The notes beneath the pieces were generated by a model that was not told the origin of the DNA, made no database searches, and was given only the letters and a program-made list of their open reading frames with translations. DNA of 64,000 bases. Origin: Agaribacter marinus. GTDB taxonomy: Bacteria; Pseudomonadota; Gammaproteobacteria; Enterobacterales; Alteromonadaceae. The DNA is taken from positions 2,047,788 through 2,111,787 of the forward strand of contig NZ_BSOT01000005.1 of NCBI RefSeq assembly GCF_030160655.1, read 5' to 3'. The translations under genes and the position numbers were made by a program. Of the stretch, positions 38,355 through 47,344 are shown piece after piece; position 1 is the first letter of the stretch, and the number at the start of each line of letters is the position of its first letter.

Positions 38355-38666
38355 CTATCGACCACCGCCAAGACAATTCGGTGAGTCAGGTGACTGTTGG
38401 TTTTTGCCTTCCCATTCATTAGGCGTGTAGGTATGTAAGGCAAGCGCATGCACCGGCCCGGCCAATTCTTCTGAAAGTACCTTGTTTATTGTGCGGTGTC
38501 GCTGAAGTAGACGTTTACCATCAAAAGCGTCAGCAGCAATGGTGACTTTAAAATGCGTTTCCGAGTTTGCCGGTACATTATGCATATGGCTTTCGTTTTC
38601 GACGGTTAAAAAGCTAGGGGAAAGCTCTCTTTGTAGTTTTTCTGCAATGGCGTTTTCTACTAACAT
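38355..38666 (-). CDS. bolA: BolA family protein
   Basis: The 103-residue protein matches BolA: ESHMHNVPANSETHFKVTI, then DGKRLLQRHRTINKVLSEEL and a conserved VHALALHTYTP. BolA works with monothiol glutaredoxins in iron-sulfur cluster handling and also influences morphology and biofilm genes. It lies 17 bases after alkB on the same strand, so the two may be co-transcribed. The C-terminal tail (QSPDSPNCLGGGR) is variable. Confidence 0.93.
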   Translation of the reverse strand: MLVENAIAEKLQRELSPSFLTVENESHMHNVPANSETHFKVTIAADAFDGKRLLQRHRTINKVLSEELAGPVHALALHTYTPNEWEGKNQQSPDSPNCLGGGR

Positions 38667-38683
38667 GTTACTGCCTCAAATAA

Positions 38684-39352
38684 TTACTGATATACGTATC
38701 TAAACGTTAAATTTATACGTGGATTGTTTACACGCTTTGTTTTATTCATACCGTGTTGCCAGTATTGCTGTGTATTACCTTGCATCACCAACAAAGAGCC
38801 GTGTTCAAGCACCAGCGAATATTTTTGCTTATTAAGCTTGTGCTTAAATATGAAGTTTCGCGCAGCACCTAAAGTAAGTGATGCAATCGTTGGTTTCGTG
38901 CCCAGTTCCGGCTCATCATCCGCGTGCATCCCCATACTGTCGGCACCATTACGATACAGGTTTGCAAGCACTGAGTTAAACTGTTTATTGCATTGCTTTT
39001 CGCACCGCGATTTTAACCGATCCAAACTCTCTGTCCAAGGCATTGCTTGCATCAACAAGCCAGAATACATGTAACTTGCGTTACTGTCTCCATACCATGC
39101 CTGAAGCCTTGGAATCTTCACCTTTTTGCCAAAAAGCACAATATTGTCCTGACGCCATTCAAGCGTTGCCGCGAGTTCTTCAAACGCAATATTCGCCTCA
39201 TCTACACTCAAAAAGTTTGGTGCGTATGAAACACACGCATCAGTCATCGGTAATTGCTGAAAGTTAAGCGAACCATCCCCACTTAACCGCACAGGAGGAA
39301 AAACACTCTCTTCACAAAAGTCAAAAGCGGATTGGCCAATTTTAAATGACAT
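38684..39352 (-). CDS. alkB: AlkB-type Fe(II)/2-oxoglutarate dioxygenase
   Basis: AlkB enzymes remove alkyl damage from DNA or RNA bases by oxidative demethylation. The 222-residue protein resembles the ALKBH2-like class. The iron ligands are in MHADDEPELG (His-x-Asp) and YWQHGMNKTK (distal His). The 2-oxoglutarate Arg is in PRINLTFRYVY. NLYRNGADSMGMHADD is a typical class motif. It diverges from rlmG across a 121-base spacer. Confidence 0.9.
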   Translation of the reverse strand: MSFKIGQSAFDFCEESVFPPVRLSGDGSLNFQQLPMTDACVSYAPNFLSVDEANIAFEELAATLEWRQDNIVLFGKKVKIPRLQAWYGDSNASYMYSGLLMQAMPWTESLDRLKSRCEKQCNKQFNSVLANLYRNGADSMGMHADDEPELGTKPTIASLTLGAARNFIFKHKLNKQKYSLVLEHGSLLVMQGNTQQYWQHGMNKTKRVNNPRINLTFRYVYQ

Positions 39353-39473
39353 CTTTAGTGCCTACTTATCCTAAAATCATTGGTGATCTGGGCCCTTTTC
39401 GGCGAACGCACATATCAACCCATGCTAACAATGGTATACTCCTCAACAAGCAAATACTTAAGAGTTCCTTCAG

Positions 39474-40676
39474 TTGAGTAACACCGAACTATTGATTAAC
39501 GATACCCCGCTCTCCTTGCATAGGTTTCCGGCTTCTAGAGATAAATCTCTGCAAGCATGGGACGCTAGTGACGAATTTATTATACGCCACATTGAAGAAC
39601 AAGATCTTTACAGTAAACTTGGAAACTTGGCTATTATCAATGATGAATTTGGCGCATTGACATGTTTTTACGCCGATTATTCACCACAAGTCGTGTCTGA
39701 CTCATGGTTATCACATTGTGCAATTCGGCAAAATTTATCAAGAAACGAAAAAAACAATGATATCAACATTAGCGATGCGCTCGCCATGGAAGAACTAAAA
39801 CGGCCGTTGAGCGCAGTGTTAATAAAAGTCCCGCGTACCCTCGCAATGCTTGAACATCAATTGATTGCTTTACAAACATTGGTAAATGAAGATACTTTAT
39901 TTATAGCTGCCGGCAAAGTTAAATCAATCACGAATACTGTGTTGTCTTTAGTATCGAAACATTTGGGTGAACCCAAAACCTCCCTAGCAAAAAAGAAAGC
40001 CCGCTTGATATTTTGTAATATTGACGCCACGAAATCCTCTGAGATGCCGTATCCAAGTACTGTCAGCGACCCGAGTATTCCCTTTGATTTAATTAACCAC
40101 GCTAACGTATTTTGCCGAGAGCATCTAGACATTGGCGCACGCATGTTGCTTAAGCATCTGCCAAGTGGCAGCAATAGTATTTATCCAAATCTTTATGGCA
40201 GCGATGATGAGATATCCCATCCTTCACAAAAAAAGAGCGTTATCGACCTTGGCTGCGGAAACGGAGTCATTGGTATTCAATACTTGTTAAATAACAAAGA
40301 TGATGAAGTGTTATTTATCGACGAATCGTTTATGGCAATAGCCTCCGCAAAGGCCGGGGCAGAAAAAGCCGGTGTATCCGCGCGTGCGCAGTTTATTGTC
40401 AGTGATTGTTTTTCTGAATTATCAGCAAATGACATAAATGCGTACGATTTAATTTTGTGCAACCCACCGTTTCATCAGCAAAATACAATTACCGATGACA
40501 TAGCCTGGCGCATGTTTTCGCAGGCCCAAAAGTATTTAAAACTGAATGGAGAGCTTAGGGTTGTTGCGAATCGCCATTTAGATTATGTTAATAAATTCAA
40601 GCGCCTATTTGGTGGCGCAACGGTAGTCGGCAATAACAAAAAGTTTATTGTGCTAAGTGCACAAAAAATGCGTTAA
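39474..40676 (+). CDS. rlmG: 23S rRNA (guanine-1835-N2)-methyltransferase RlmG
   Basis: RlmG methylates G1835 of 23S rRNA. The 400-residue protein has an N-terminal pseudo-methyltransferase domain (about 1-200) and a C-terminal catalytic Rossmann domain. The catalytic part has VIDLGCGNGVIGIQYL for SAM binding and DLILCNPPFHQ as the N2-guanine NPPF motif. The start is TTG at 39474, required because no in-frame ATG gives the family N terminus. It is followed after 14 bases by an exported cyclophilin gene. Confidence 0.93.
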   Translation: MSNTELLINDTPLSLHRFPASRDKSLQAWDASDEFIIRHIEEQDLYSKLGNLAIINDEFGALTCFYADYSPQVVSDSWLSHCAIRQNLSRNEKNNDINISDALAMEELKRPLSAVLIKVPRTLAMLEHQLIALQTLVNEDTLFIAAGKVKSITNTVLSLVSKHLGEPKTSLAKKKARLIFCNIDATKSSEMPYPSTVSDPSIPFDLINHANVFCREHLDIGARMLLKHLPSGSNSIYPNLYGSDDEISHPSQKKSVIDLGCGNGVIGIQYLLNNKDDEVLFIDESFMAIASAKAGAEKAGVSARAQFIVSDCFSELSANDINAYDLILCNPPFHQQNTITDDIAWRMFSQAQKYLKLNGELRVVANRHLDYVNKFKRLFGGATVVGNNKKFIVLSAQKMR

Positions 40677-40690
40677 TTAAAGGAAAATAC

Positions 40691-41341
40691 ATGTTTTATA
40701 AGTCATCTAGTACCAAGGCCTCGCGTTTCTTCCCCTTGTTATTGATAACCGTCATGGCACTTATTTTTTCGTCATTTACTGCTTATGCCTTGCCTTCAAA
40801 GAAACAAAAAGGTTCAGAAATTCAACCAGATAACTATTATCCTCGCGTATTGTTCGAAACCACAATGGGCAATATTACGATAGAGCTGAATCGTCGAAAA
40901 GCGCCAATTACAGTGAATAACTTTTTGCGCTACGTAAATTATGAGGAATATGATAACACCCTGTTTCAACGCATTATTCCAAATTACATTGTGCAAGGTG
41001 GCGGTTATAGTCCTGATTTTAAAGTAAAAACGACGTTTTCATCTATATTCAATGAGTCGGGCAATGGTTTAAAAAATCGCATGTACAGCATCGCGATGGC
41101 ACGAAAAGACGATCCGCATTCAGCCATCAGGCAGTTCTTTTTTAATGTGAGCGACAACACCAATCTAGATCCGGGTAGAGGCTGGGGATACACGGTTTTC
41201 GGCGAAATTATCGACGGTACTGACGTTGTCGACAAGATGTCAGAAGTGGAGACCGAATATAATGTGCAATCTGGTTTTCGTGATGTCCCGGTAAACCCTA
41301 TTATTTTAAATAAAGCGACCATACTGCCCGAAATTAAATAG
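40691..41341 (+). CDS. Exported cyclophilin-type prolyl isomerase
   Basis: The 216-residue protein has an N-terminal hydrophobic signal (FFPLLLITVMALIFSSFTAYA). A cyclophilin domain follows, with TTMGNITIELNRRKAP, TLFQRIIPNYIVQGGGY and RQFFFNVSDNTNLD. Such proteins speed folding of exported proteins by cis-trans isomerisation of prolyl bonds. It resembles PpiA/PpiB, but I cannot decide which. It is probably co-transcribed with rlmG. Confidence 0.9.
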   Translation: MFYKSSSTKASRFFPLLLITVMALIFSSFTAYALPSKKQKGSEIQPDNYYPRVLFETTMGNITIELNRRKAPITVNNFLRYVNYEEYDNTLFQRIIPNYIVQGGGYSPDFKVKTTFSSIFNESGNGLKNRMYSIAMARKDDPHSAIRQFFFNVSDNTNLDPGRGWGYTVFGEIIDGTDVVDKMSEVETEYNVQSGFRDVPVNPIILNKATILPEIK

Positions 41342-41383
41342 TCGTATCGCTTACTTACGTTGTATTTTGCTTGTTTACAAACG

Positions 41384-43042
41384 CTACTTAAAAGGTTGTT
41401 GAAGCATCATGTTTGTAAATTTAGCCGGGGAAATAGCTGGACTAAATACATAGCCCTGTACTATATCGCACTTAAAAAGGCGTAATATGTCAAGTGTATC
41501 ATGGTCTTCAACGCCTTCAGCAACAACACGAATACCGATGCTATGGCAGCATTCAATTAGTTTACAAACCAGTGTTTGCTTATTCTTGGACGCACTTAAG
41601 TCTTTGATTAAGCATCGGTCTAATTTAAGAATATCTAATGGCAACTCCGCTAAATAGTTGTATGCCGTGCTGCCTGCGCCAAAGTCATCCATACTGATCC
41701 CCACGCCGAGTTGCTTCAAACTCGTCATCATTGGAATAACCTTTTCGATATCTTGAGCGATGCATGTCTCAGTTATTTCTAGCTCAATTTTTTGAGGGTC
41801 TACATCATACTTGTCAATCACGTGTTTTAACTGCGAAACTAAACTGTCACTATATAATTGGCGAGACGACAGGTTAATTGAGATAGATTTTAGCGTAGGC
41901 GACGTGCGTGACATCATTGCAGCTAATGCAACACTTCGATCAACAACCCAACTCCCTAACTCTGTTATTTGACCATCTATCTCCGCTAAACGTATAAACT
42001 CCTCTGGTGAAAGCCAGCCTAAGGTTGAATGTTCCCAGCGCAATAACACTTCAGCGCTATCGACAAGGTTAGTACTTAAATCTATCTTTGGTTGAACCGC
42101 CAAGCTGAATTTCCCGTCATTTAGTTGTTCACTAATTGAGGTGCGAATAAGGCGTTCCCTAGCAAGTTTTTCGCTCAATTCTGTATCGATGTTTAAAGTC
42201 GGTTTAAACGCGTTAGTTGTATTCAAATTTTGTTTGAGTTCTTCCAACAAAAATTCAAGGGTAGTAAAACACTTATCTATGGTTCGATACGCAATACGCA
42301 TATCAAGCTGAATAGAAGGGCTATGTTGCCGCGCTTTTCGCACAATATGACTTCGCAGTTTAGTCAGTATCTCTAAACATGTGTCGTGGTCAAACCCAGG
42401 AAAACAAAACACGACCGAACTAGGAGAATTCCAATATGAAAAACAACCTGTAGGCAATGTCGCGTGGGCATTTGAAATCATGTCAGATTGCAGTTTTTCG
42501 CACGCCTTTTGGCCTAGCTTTTCTGAAATATCAGTCGTATTTGTTAGATTGAGTAGACAAATAACGACTTTTTGCTTTTTTCCTAACTCTACTGCAAGCA
42601 AACGTTCGAACTCGTGTTGCGCTTTACAAAAAGAGGAAGTATTTAGTCGTTGCTGCCAGCTTGAATGGTTCATTTGATGATAATGTGTAAAGGCTTGACG
42701 AACTGCATTAACCAAATCGCTTTTTAACCACGGCTTTTTTATGAACTTAACTATGCTTTTTGAAGACATCAAATCAACAACTTGTTCATAGTCAGCCTGC
42801 CCACTAAGCATCAATGAAACAACCTCAGGATAACTAGAAGAAACGTTTGCTATAAGCTCTGCGCCGCTCTCATTAGGCATTTTGAAGTCAGTCATCATTA
42901 CCTGAATATCATTTGTTGCTAATATTTCGTAAGCATCATTCGCTGATTCAGCGGTAAAGACTTCAAAAGGTTGCTTCATTAGATTACGTTTTAACGCTGA
43001 CAACACGCTTTTCTCGTCGTCTACTAGTAGAAGTTTTTGCAT
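41384..43042 (-). CDS. Response regulator with EAL phosphodiesterase domain
   Basis: The 552-residue protein has a receiver domain (residues 1-120) with phosphorylatable Asp52 in MTDFKMP. A degenerate GGDEF region comes next (about 150-270; the site reads FSYWNSPSSVVF), followed by an EAL domain (about 295-550). The EAL has EVLLRWEH in place of EALLRW, DDFGAGSTAYNYL and VAEGVEDHDT, so it should hydrolyse cyclic di-GMP under control of phosphorylation. It lies 22 bases after the porin gene on the same strand. With the divergent kinase operon this suggests one signalling locus. Confidence 0.9.
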   Translation of the reverse strand: MQKLLLVDDEKSVLSALKRNLMKQPFEVFTAESANDAYEILATNDIQVMMTDFKMPNESGAELIANVSSSYPEVVSLMLSGQADYEQVVDLMSSKSIVKFIKKPWLKSDLVNAVRQAFTHYHQMNHSSWQQRLNTSSFCKAQHEFERLLAVELGKKQKVVICLLNLTNTTDISEKLGQKACEKLQSDMISNAHATLPTGCFSYWNSPSSVVFCFPGFDHDTCLEILTKLRSHIVRKARQHSPSIQLDMRIAYRTIDKCFTTLEFLLEELKQNLNTTNAFKPTLNIDTELSEKLARERLIRTSISEQLNDGKFSLAVQPKIDLSTNLVDSAEVLLRWEHSTLGWLSPEEFIRLAEIDGQITELGSWVVDRSVALAAMMSRTSPTLKSISINLSSRQLYSDSLVSQLKHVIDKYDVDPQKIELEITETCIAQDIEKVIPMMTSLKQLGVGISMDDFGAGSTAYNYLAELPLDILKLDRCLIKDLSASKNKQTLVCKLIECCHSIGIRVVAEGVEDHDTLDILRLFKCDIVQGYVFSPAISPAKFTNMMLQQPFK

Positions 43043-43064
43043 AACGGATACCTTCTATGACAAG

Positions 43065-44111
43065 TTAATATGACCAGCGAGCTTCAATACGAAATCGATT
43101 GCTCTTGATGGTGTTTCCATAAAGGCTGTTAACGCTGCTAAAGCGAGTACCTATCCATGCCTTTTTATTTAGTTTATATCTCCAACGAAAATCCCATCCA
43201 GAAAAATTTGTCGTTAACGCCGCCGCTCGCGCATTTTGTCCAAATTCTCTAACAACAGCATAGCGTTCGACGTGACTATAGCTAATTTGTAAGAGCCAAT
43301 CCTTCTGACGCTTTAGGCCGCCATAGCGCAGTTCACTAGTAATGCTAAGGTTTTGCTTATTTTGTTGATCTGGCGTATCAAATGCAAACCCAGTATCAAT
43401 ACCTATTTGCCATTTTTTGTACTTTAATGCAGAGGATAATCGTAGCGAGCGATGGTCATATTGCGTATCGCGAGATGCATATTGAGCGCCAAATTGACCG
43501 TTGAATACCGCAAACCATGGCGCAAACGTAAATTTGAGTTTATCCATTTGGTTTACGTATTTGTATTGCCCGAGATACATCTGGCCAATGGTTCCACTCT
43601 CACCGTCCAGCGGCATAAGTATTGCGGCTTGTATATTATGTTTTGGAGAAAATTGATGCCCTACAGCGAGCCCAATTGGATTTAAGTGCCTATCCCAAAA
43701 AACATCAGTAACGTTATATAACTGCCAAGGAAGCTTCCCTGCGCTTATACGCAGTGCAGACTGCGTATATTGGACAAATGCCTGGTCGATATACAAGTCA
43801 TTGTCAGGCTGAGCCTGCTCAGTAAAGCGGTATAAGGTAAGCGCTGGCACATTCTGTTTATTCTTTAGGCCCGTACTTAGTCTGATAGTTGATTGCCACT
43901 TTGATGTCCATGTTGTTTTCAGGCCTCCCTGCGCAATTAGGCGTATACGTTCTCTATCAGGTTTATTCGTTAGTTCTGTCTCATTCTCGTAACGCAATAG
44001 GGCGTAACCAAAAAAATCATTCGTAATTTCAGCTGCTTTAACAGCAGTAGAGTTAGCGCTTAGTCCATAAAAAATATGGGCTAGAGTAAATATGATTAGA
44101 TACTTTTGCAT
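43065..44111 (-). CDS. Putative outer-membrane beta-barrel porin
   Basis: The 348-residue protein has a signal peptide (YLIIFTLAHIFYGLSANS). A chain of amphipathic beta strands follows, typical of an outer-membrane barrel, ending with aromatic Tyr (FRIEARWSY), a classic barrel assembly signal. Segments such as WQSTIRLSTGLKN and WDFRWRYKLNKK fit strand-turn patterns. The substrate is unknown. Its promoter overlaps the 9-bp repeat array, so it is probably controlled by the divergent HTH-REC regulator. REC-EAL follows in the same operon. Confidence 0.8.
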   Translation of the reverse strand: MQKYLIIFTLAHIFYGLSANSTAVKAAEITNDFFGYALLRYENETELTNKPDRERIRLIAQGGLKTTWTSKWQSTIRLSTGLKNKQNVPALTLYRFTEQAQPDNDLYIDQAFVQYTQSALRISAGKLPWQLYNVTDVFWDRHLNPIGLAVGHQFSPKHNIQAAILMPLDGESGTIGQMYLGQYKYVNQMDKLKFTFAPWFAVFNGQFGAQYASRDTQYDHRSLRLSSALKYKKWQIGIDTGFAFDTPDQQNKQNLSITSELRYGGLKRQKDWLLQISYSHVERYAVVREFGQNARAAALTTNFSGWDFRWRYKLNKKAWIGTRFSSVNSLYGNTIKSNRFRIEARWSY

Positions 44112-44145
44112 CAGATACGACTCCTACTTAATGAATTCTGATGGT

Positions 44146-44175
44146 TATATAATACACAGATTGTCACATTTGTCA
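44146..44175 (-). promoter_or_regulatory. Candidate promoter of the porin operon, inside the repeat array
   Basis: On the minus strand TGACAA (complement of 44170-44175) and TATATA (complement of 44146-44151) are 18 bases apart, fitting a sigma-70 promoter for the porin-EAL operon. The -35 element lies in the second 9-bp unit of the array, so a protein coating the array would block or replace polymerase contact. Confidence 0.45.
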
Positions 44176-44232
44176 CATTTTATTTATTTGTCTTATTTAA
44201 TTTAATTGTCGCATTTGTAATTAATGACATAT
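44161..44232. repeat. Array of 9-bp head-to-tail units, probable cooperative operator
   Basis: Eight consecutive 9-base units can be read: TTGTCACAT, TTGTCACAT, TTTATTTAT, TTGTCTTAT, TTAATTTAA, TTGTCGCAT, TTGTAATTA and ATGACATAT. Four of them begin TTGTC, at 44161, 44170, 44188 and 44206, so all spacings are multiples of 9. The array sits between the porin and HTH-REC genes. MerR-like BldC of Streptomyces binds direct repeats as a head-to-tail filament; the HTH of the adjacent gene is of that general type. Binding is inferred. Confidence 0.7.
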
Positions 44233-44280
44233 TAAGTTATTGTATTCATGCATTCTAAAAATGAGTTTTAAGAGGCAGTA

Positions 44281-44853
44281 GTGCAAACAAGTGAATTGAA
44301 GTCTTTTACAAGTGGTGAAATAGCAAAGTTCTGTGGCGTTACACTGCGCACAGTGATTCGCTGGATTGATAGCGGAAAATTGAAAGGTTACAAACTGCCG
44401 GGCCGCGGGAATAACCGCGTATTGCAAACTGATTTACTGCAGTTCTTGAATGAACACAATATGCCCATCCCTAGCAGTTTAAAAAACAAAGAAGCGCCCG
44501 TTGTACTAATCGTTGATGATGAATTATCGATGGCAAAGGCTATTCAACGCCTTGCGCGAAAGGCGGGTTTACGCAGTGTTATTGCTGAAAATGGTTTTCA
44601 AGCTGGCATGTTACTCAATGAACATAAACCAGATTTAATGACGTTGGATCTCAGTATGCCTGGCTTAAATGGCTTTGAAGTTATCAAACATACCCGCGCA
44701 AACGCCACGTTTGATCAATTGAAAATAGTTGTTATTTCAGCGCTACCAGAAGACAAATTGTCAGAAGCGAAAACTTTGGGCGCGAATTACGCATTCCCCA
44801 AACCTTTCGAGCCACACACTTTACTAGGGTTATTTGAATCTATCCTAGAGTAA
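44281..44853 (+). CDS. HTH-receiver response regulator (BldC/MerR-like DNA-binding domain)
   Basis: The 190-residue protein has an unusual domain order. A MerR/excisionase-like helix-turn-helix is at the N terminus (FTSGEIAKFCGVTLRTVIRW, then SGKLKGYKLPGRGNNRVL, residues 8-60). A receiver domain is at the C terminus (residues 74-190) with VLIVDDE, phosphoacceptor Asp123 in LDLSMPG, and Lys in FPKPFEP. Phosphorylation would tune DNA binding or oligomerisation. The start is GTG, preceded by AGAGG. It is the first gene of an operon with a PhnD-like protein, histidine kinase and second regulator. Confidence 0.88.
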   Translation: MQTSELKSFTSGEIAKFCGVTLRTVIRWIDSGKLKGYKLPGRGNNRVLQTDLLQFLNEHNMPIPSSLKNKEAPVVLIVDDELSMAKAIQRLARKAGLRSVIAENGFQAGMLLNEHKPDLMTLDLSMPGLNGFEVIKHTRANATFDQLKIVVISALPEDKLSEAKTLGANYAFPKPFEPHTLLGLFESILE

Positions 44854-44876
44854 AACTCGCAGCAGGAGATAATGAA

Positions 44877-45686
44877 ATGAAATCACGTGTTATTACAATG
44901 TTTTTACTAGTTATTTTAACGTTACCCAGTGCCGCAGAAACCTTAGTCTTTGGCGTAGTACCTCAACAATCTGCAAAAAAACTGGCGGAGTCTTGGGCAC
45001 CAATGCTAGCGTATTTAAGCGCCAATTCTGAAATACAAATTGTATTTGCGACCGCTAAAGATATACCAACATTCGAAAAACGCTTGGCCAACAGTGAATA
45101 TGATATTGCTTACATGAATCCATATCATTTCGTTGTATTCAGTGAACACAACGGTTATCAAGCATTGGCGAGACAAAAGAATAAAAGTATTCAAGGCATT
45201 ATCGTCGTTCCAAAAAAGAGTAAGATTCAATCACTCGCTGACTTAGATGGCAAAACGCTCGCATTTCCAGCCCCTGCTGCATTCGCTGCGACCATCATCC
45301 CTCAATCGACACTTAAGTCTGCTGGTATCATGATTAATACGCAATATGTTTCATCACATGATTCTGTATATCTGACTGTTTCACGCGAAATTTTCCCGGC
45401 AGGCGGTGGCGTTTTGCGCACACTCAATGCAACACAAGATGAAGCTAGAAACAACCTACGGATCCTTTGGAAAAGCCCTAAATATACGCCTCACGCCATT
45501 GCAACCGCTAAAAGCGTAAGTGAAGCCTCAAGAAATAAATTATTGCATGCAATGCTCCAAGCAAATGATGATATTGCCGCAGAAACACTACTCAAAGGCA
45601 TTGCTTTTAAGGGTTTCGAACCAAGTAAAAACGAAGATTGGAATGATGTAAGAGCACTTGGTATTAATCGCATTGAGGCTAAGTAG
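44877..45686 (+). CDS. PhnD-like periplasmic binding protein
   Basis: The 269-residue protein has a signal peptide (MFLLVILTLPSAAE) and the PhnD/SsuA-like binding-protein fold: LVFGVVPQQSAKKLAESW, NSEYDIAYMNPYHFVVF and SLADLDGKTLAFPAPAAFA. PhnD proteins bind phosphonate or phosphite for an ABC transporter. Here no ABC permease or ATPase gene is nearby, and the next gene, 2 bases on, encodes a histidine kinase. It therefore probably presents a ligand to the kinase rather than feeding a transporter. AGGAG precedes the start. Confidence 0.88.
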   Translation: MKSRVITMFLLVILTLPSAAETLVFGVVPQQSAKKLAESWAPMLAYLSANSEIQIVFATAKDIPTFEKRLANSEYDIAYMNPYHFVVFSEHNGYQALARQKNKSIQGIIVVPKKSKIQSLADLDGKTLAFPAPAAFAATIIPQSTLKSAGIMINTQYVSSHDSVYLTVSREIFPAGGGVLRTLNATQDEARNNLRILWKSPKYTPHAIATAKSVSEASRNKLLHAMLQANDDIAAETLLKGIAFKGFEPSKNEDWNDVRALGINRIEAK

Positions 45687-45688
45687 CC

Positions 45689-47344
45689 ATGAAGATTTCG
45701 TTGCGAAGCAAAACAATTAGCGGCGTTGCCGTCATAGAAGCAATTTTACTTGTGATTCTGATTGTCACGGCCGTTAGCTTCATGACTCGAATTGTAGACG
45801 AAATGCTTGTAAACAGAGCAAAGACGACCGCTGATTTATTTGCAACGACGACTAAAGATGCCGTCTTATCTTATGATCTGGCATCGCTAGAAGTATTTGC
45901 AGAAGAGCTAATGAGCAACCCCGATATTGCTTATGTAAGAGTAAAAAATCAAAATGGGCAAGTACTTACCCAACGCGGTAAACCTGAAGACCTAGCCCGC
46001 CCGTTTATCGCTGACATCAGTTTAATGGAGGTTCAAGACGGTATCTTCGATGCGCAAGCACTAATCAAGCAAGGTGACTTCACCTATGGCCAAATTGAAT
46101 TGGGTATCAGCATTCAAAACACACAAAAAGCGATCGCCAAAGTACGAAACTGGTCAATTTCGATTGCACTATTAGAATTGCTGCTCGTGGGCCTATTTTC
46201 ATTCTTGTTGGGCAGTTACCTTACAAGACAGCTATCGTTGCTACGTGCAGGCTCAAAACGAGTACGAGAAGCAATTAAGACTGGCGATTTCAATGATGTA
46301 AACGTTTCCGTTAAAGGTAGCGACGAACTCTCCGAATTGGCAGTGTCTTTCAATAAATTGATCGATTCCTTAAAAAAGGAACTTGCTTTAAATGCAGAGC
46401 AAAAACAAGAATTACAAATTTTAAACGAGAATTTGGAGGCAAAAGTAATCGCAAGAACACAGGCGCTATCCGAAAAAAACAATGACTTACTTAATGCAAA
46501 TAGAGAAATAAAAGAAACTCAACAACAGCTACTGCAAGCTGAAAAGATGGCCTCTGTTGGGCAATTGGCTGCGGGAGTAGCCCATGAAATCAATAATCCC
46601 ATTGGCTTCATTAATAGTAATTTACTAACCTTAAAAGACTATGTCTCGGCATATCAATTAATAATCTACGAGACAGAGCAGCTTTGCGAAAGTAAGGCAG
46701 ATGAGCTCAATACAAAATTGGATAACTTAAAGAATTTACTTGCCAAAGAAAATGTAGAGTTCATCAACGAAGACATAAATGACTTACTGAGCGAATCAAA
46801 CGAAGGCTTGCAACGTGTGACAGAGATTGTTAGCGGTTTAAAATTATTCTCACGTGTCGACAGTGACGAAATGCAGCCTTTTAACGTAAACGAATGTATA
46901 AAAACAACGTTAAACATGGTTAAAAATGAACTTAAATATGCTTGCGATATAAAAATGGATTTAGGTACATTGCCAAAAATACCCATGAATGTAGGCAAAA
47001 TTAGTCAAGTACTCACCAATATCCTGATCAATGCTGCGCATGCCATCAAGGCTACGGATAAGTTTGGCCTTGTGACAATATCGACTCAGTTGGATCAAGA
47101 AGACATTCTGATTAAGATTTCTGATACAGGGACAGGTATTCCTGAGTCTGCAAAAGCAAAGTTGTTTAATCCATTTTTTACAACTAAAGAAGAGGGTGAA
47201 GGCACCGGTCTAGGTTTATCAATTAGCATCGGTATTGTTACAGAGCACGGCGGCACAATTGATATTGAGAGCGAATGTGATGAAGGTGCTACGTTTATTA
47301 TTCGTCTGCCTATGGGCATACAAAATATACAGGAAACACTATGA
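45689..47344 (+). CDS. HAMP sensor histidine kinase
   Basis: The 551-residue inner-membrane kinase has two membrane segments (about 12-32 and 155-178) enclosing a periplasmic domain of about 120 residues. A HAMP domain (about 180-235) and a coiled coil follow. The dimerisation domain has His299 in GVAHEINNP, and the ATP-binding domain has NILINAAHAI, DTGTGIPE, FFTTKEEGEGTGLGLS. The preceding PhnD-like protein is a natural input partner. It overlaps the next response-regulator gene by four bases (ATGA), so the pair is translationally coupled. Confidence 0.93.
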   Translation: MKISLRSKTISGVAVIEAILLVILIVTAVSFMTRIVDEMLVNRAKTTADLFATTTKDAVLSYDLASLEVFAEELMSNPDIAYVRVKNQNGQVLTQRGKPEDLARPFIADISLMEVQDGIFDAQALIKQGDFTYGQIELGISIQNTQKAIAKVRNWSISIALLELLLVGLFSFLLGSYLTRQLSLLRAGSKRVREAIKTGDFNDVNVSVKGSDELSELAVSFNKLIDSLKKELALNAEQKQELQILNENLEAKVIARTQALSEKNNDLLNANREIKETQQQLLQAEKMASVGQLAAGVAHEINNPIGFINSNLLTLKDYVSAYQLIIYETEQLCESKADELNTKLDNLKNLLAKENVEFINEDINDLLSESNEGLQRVTEIVSGLKLFSRVDSDEMQPFNVNECIKTTLNMVKNELKYACDIKMDLGTLPKIPMNVGKISQVLTNILINAAHAIKATDKFGLVTISTQLDQEDILIKISDTGTGIPESAKAKLFNPFFTTKEEGEGTGLGLSISIGIVTEHGGTIDIESECDEGATFIIRLPMGIQNIQETL

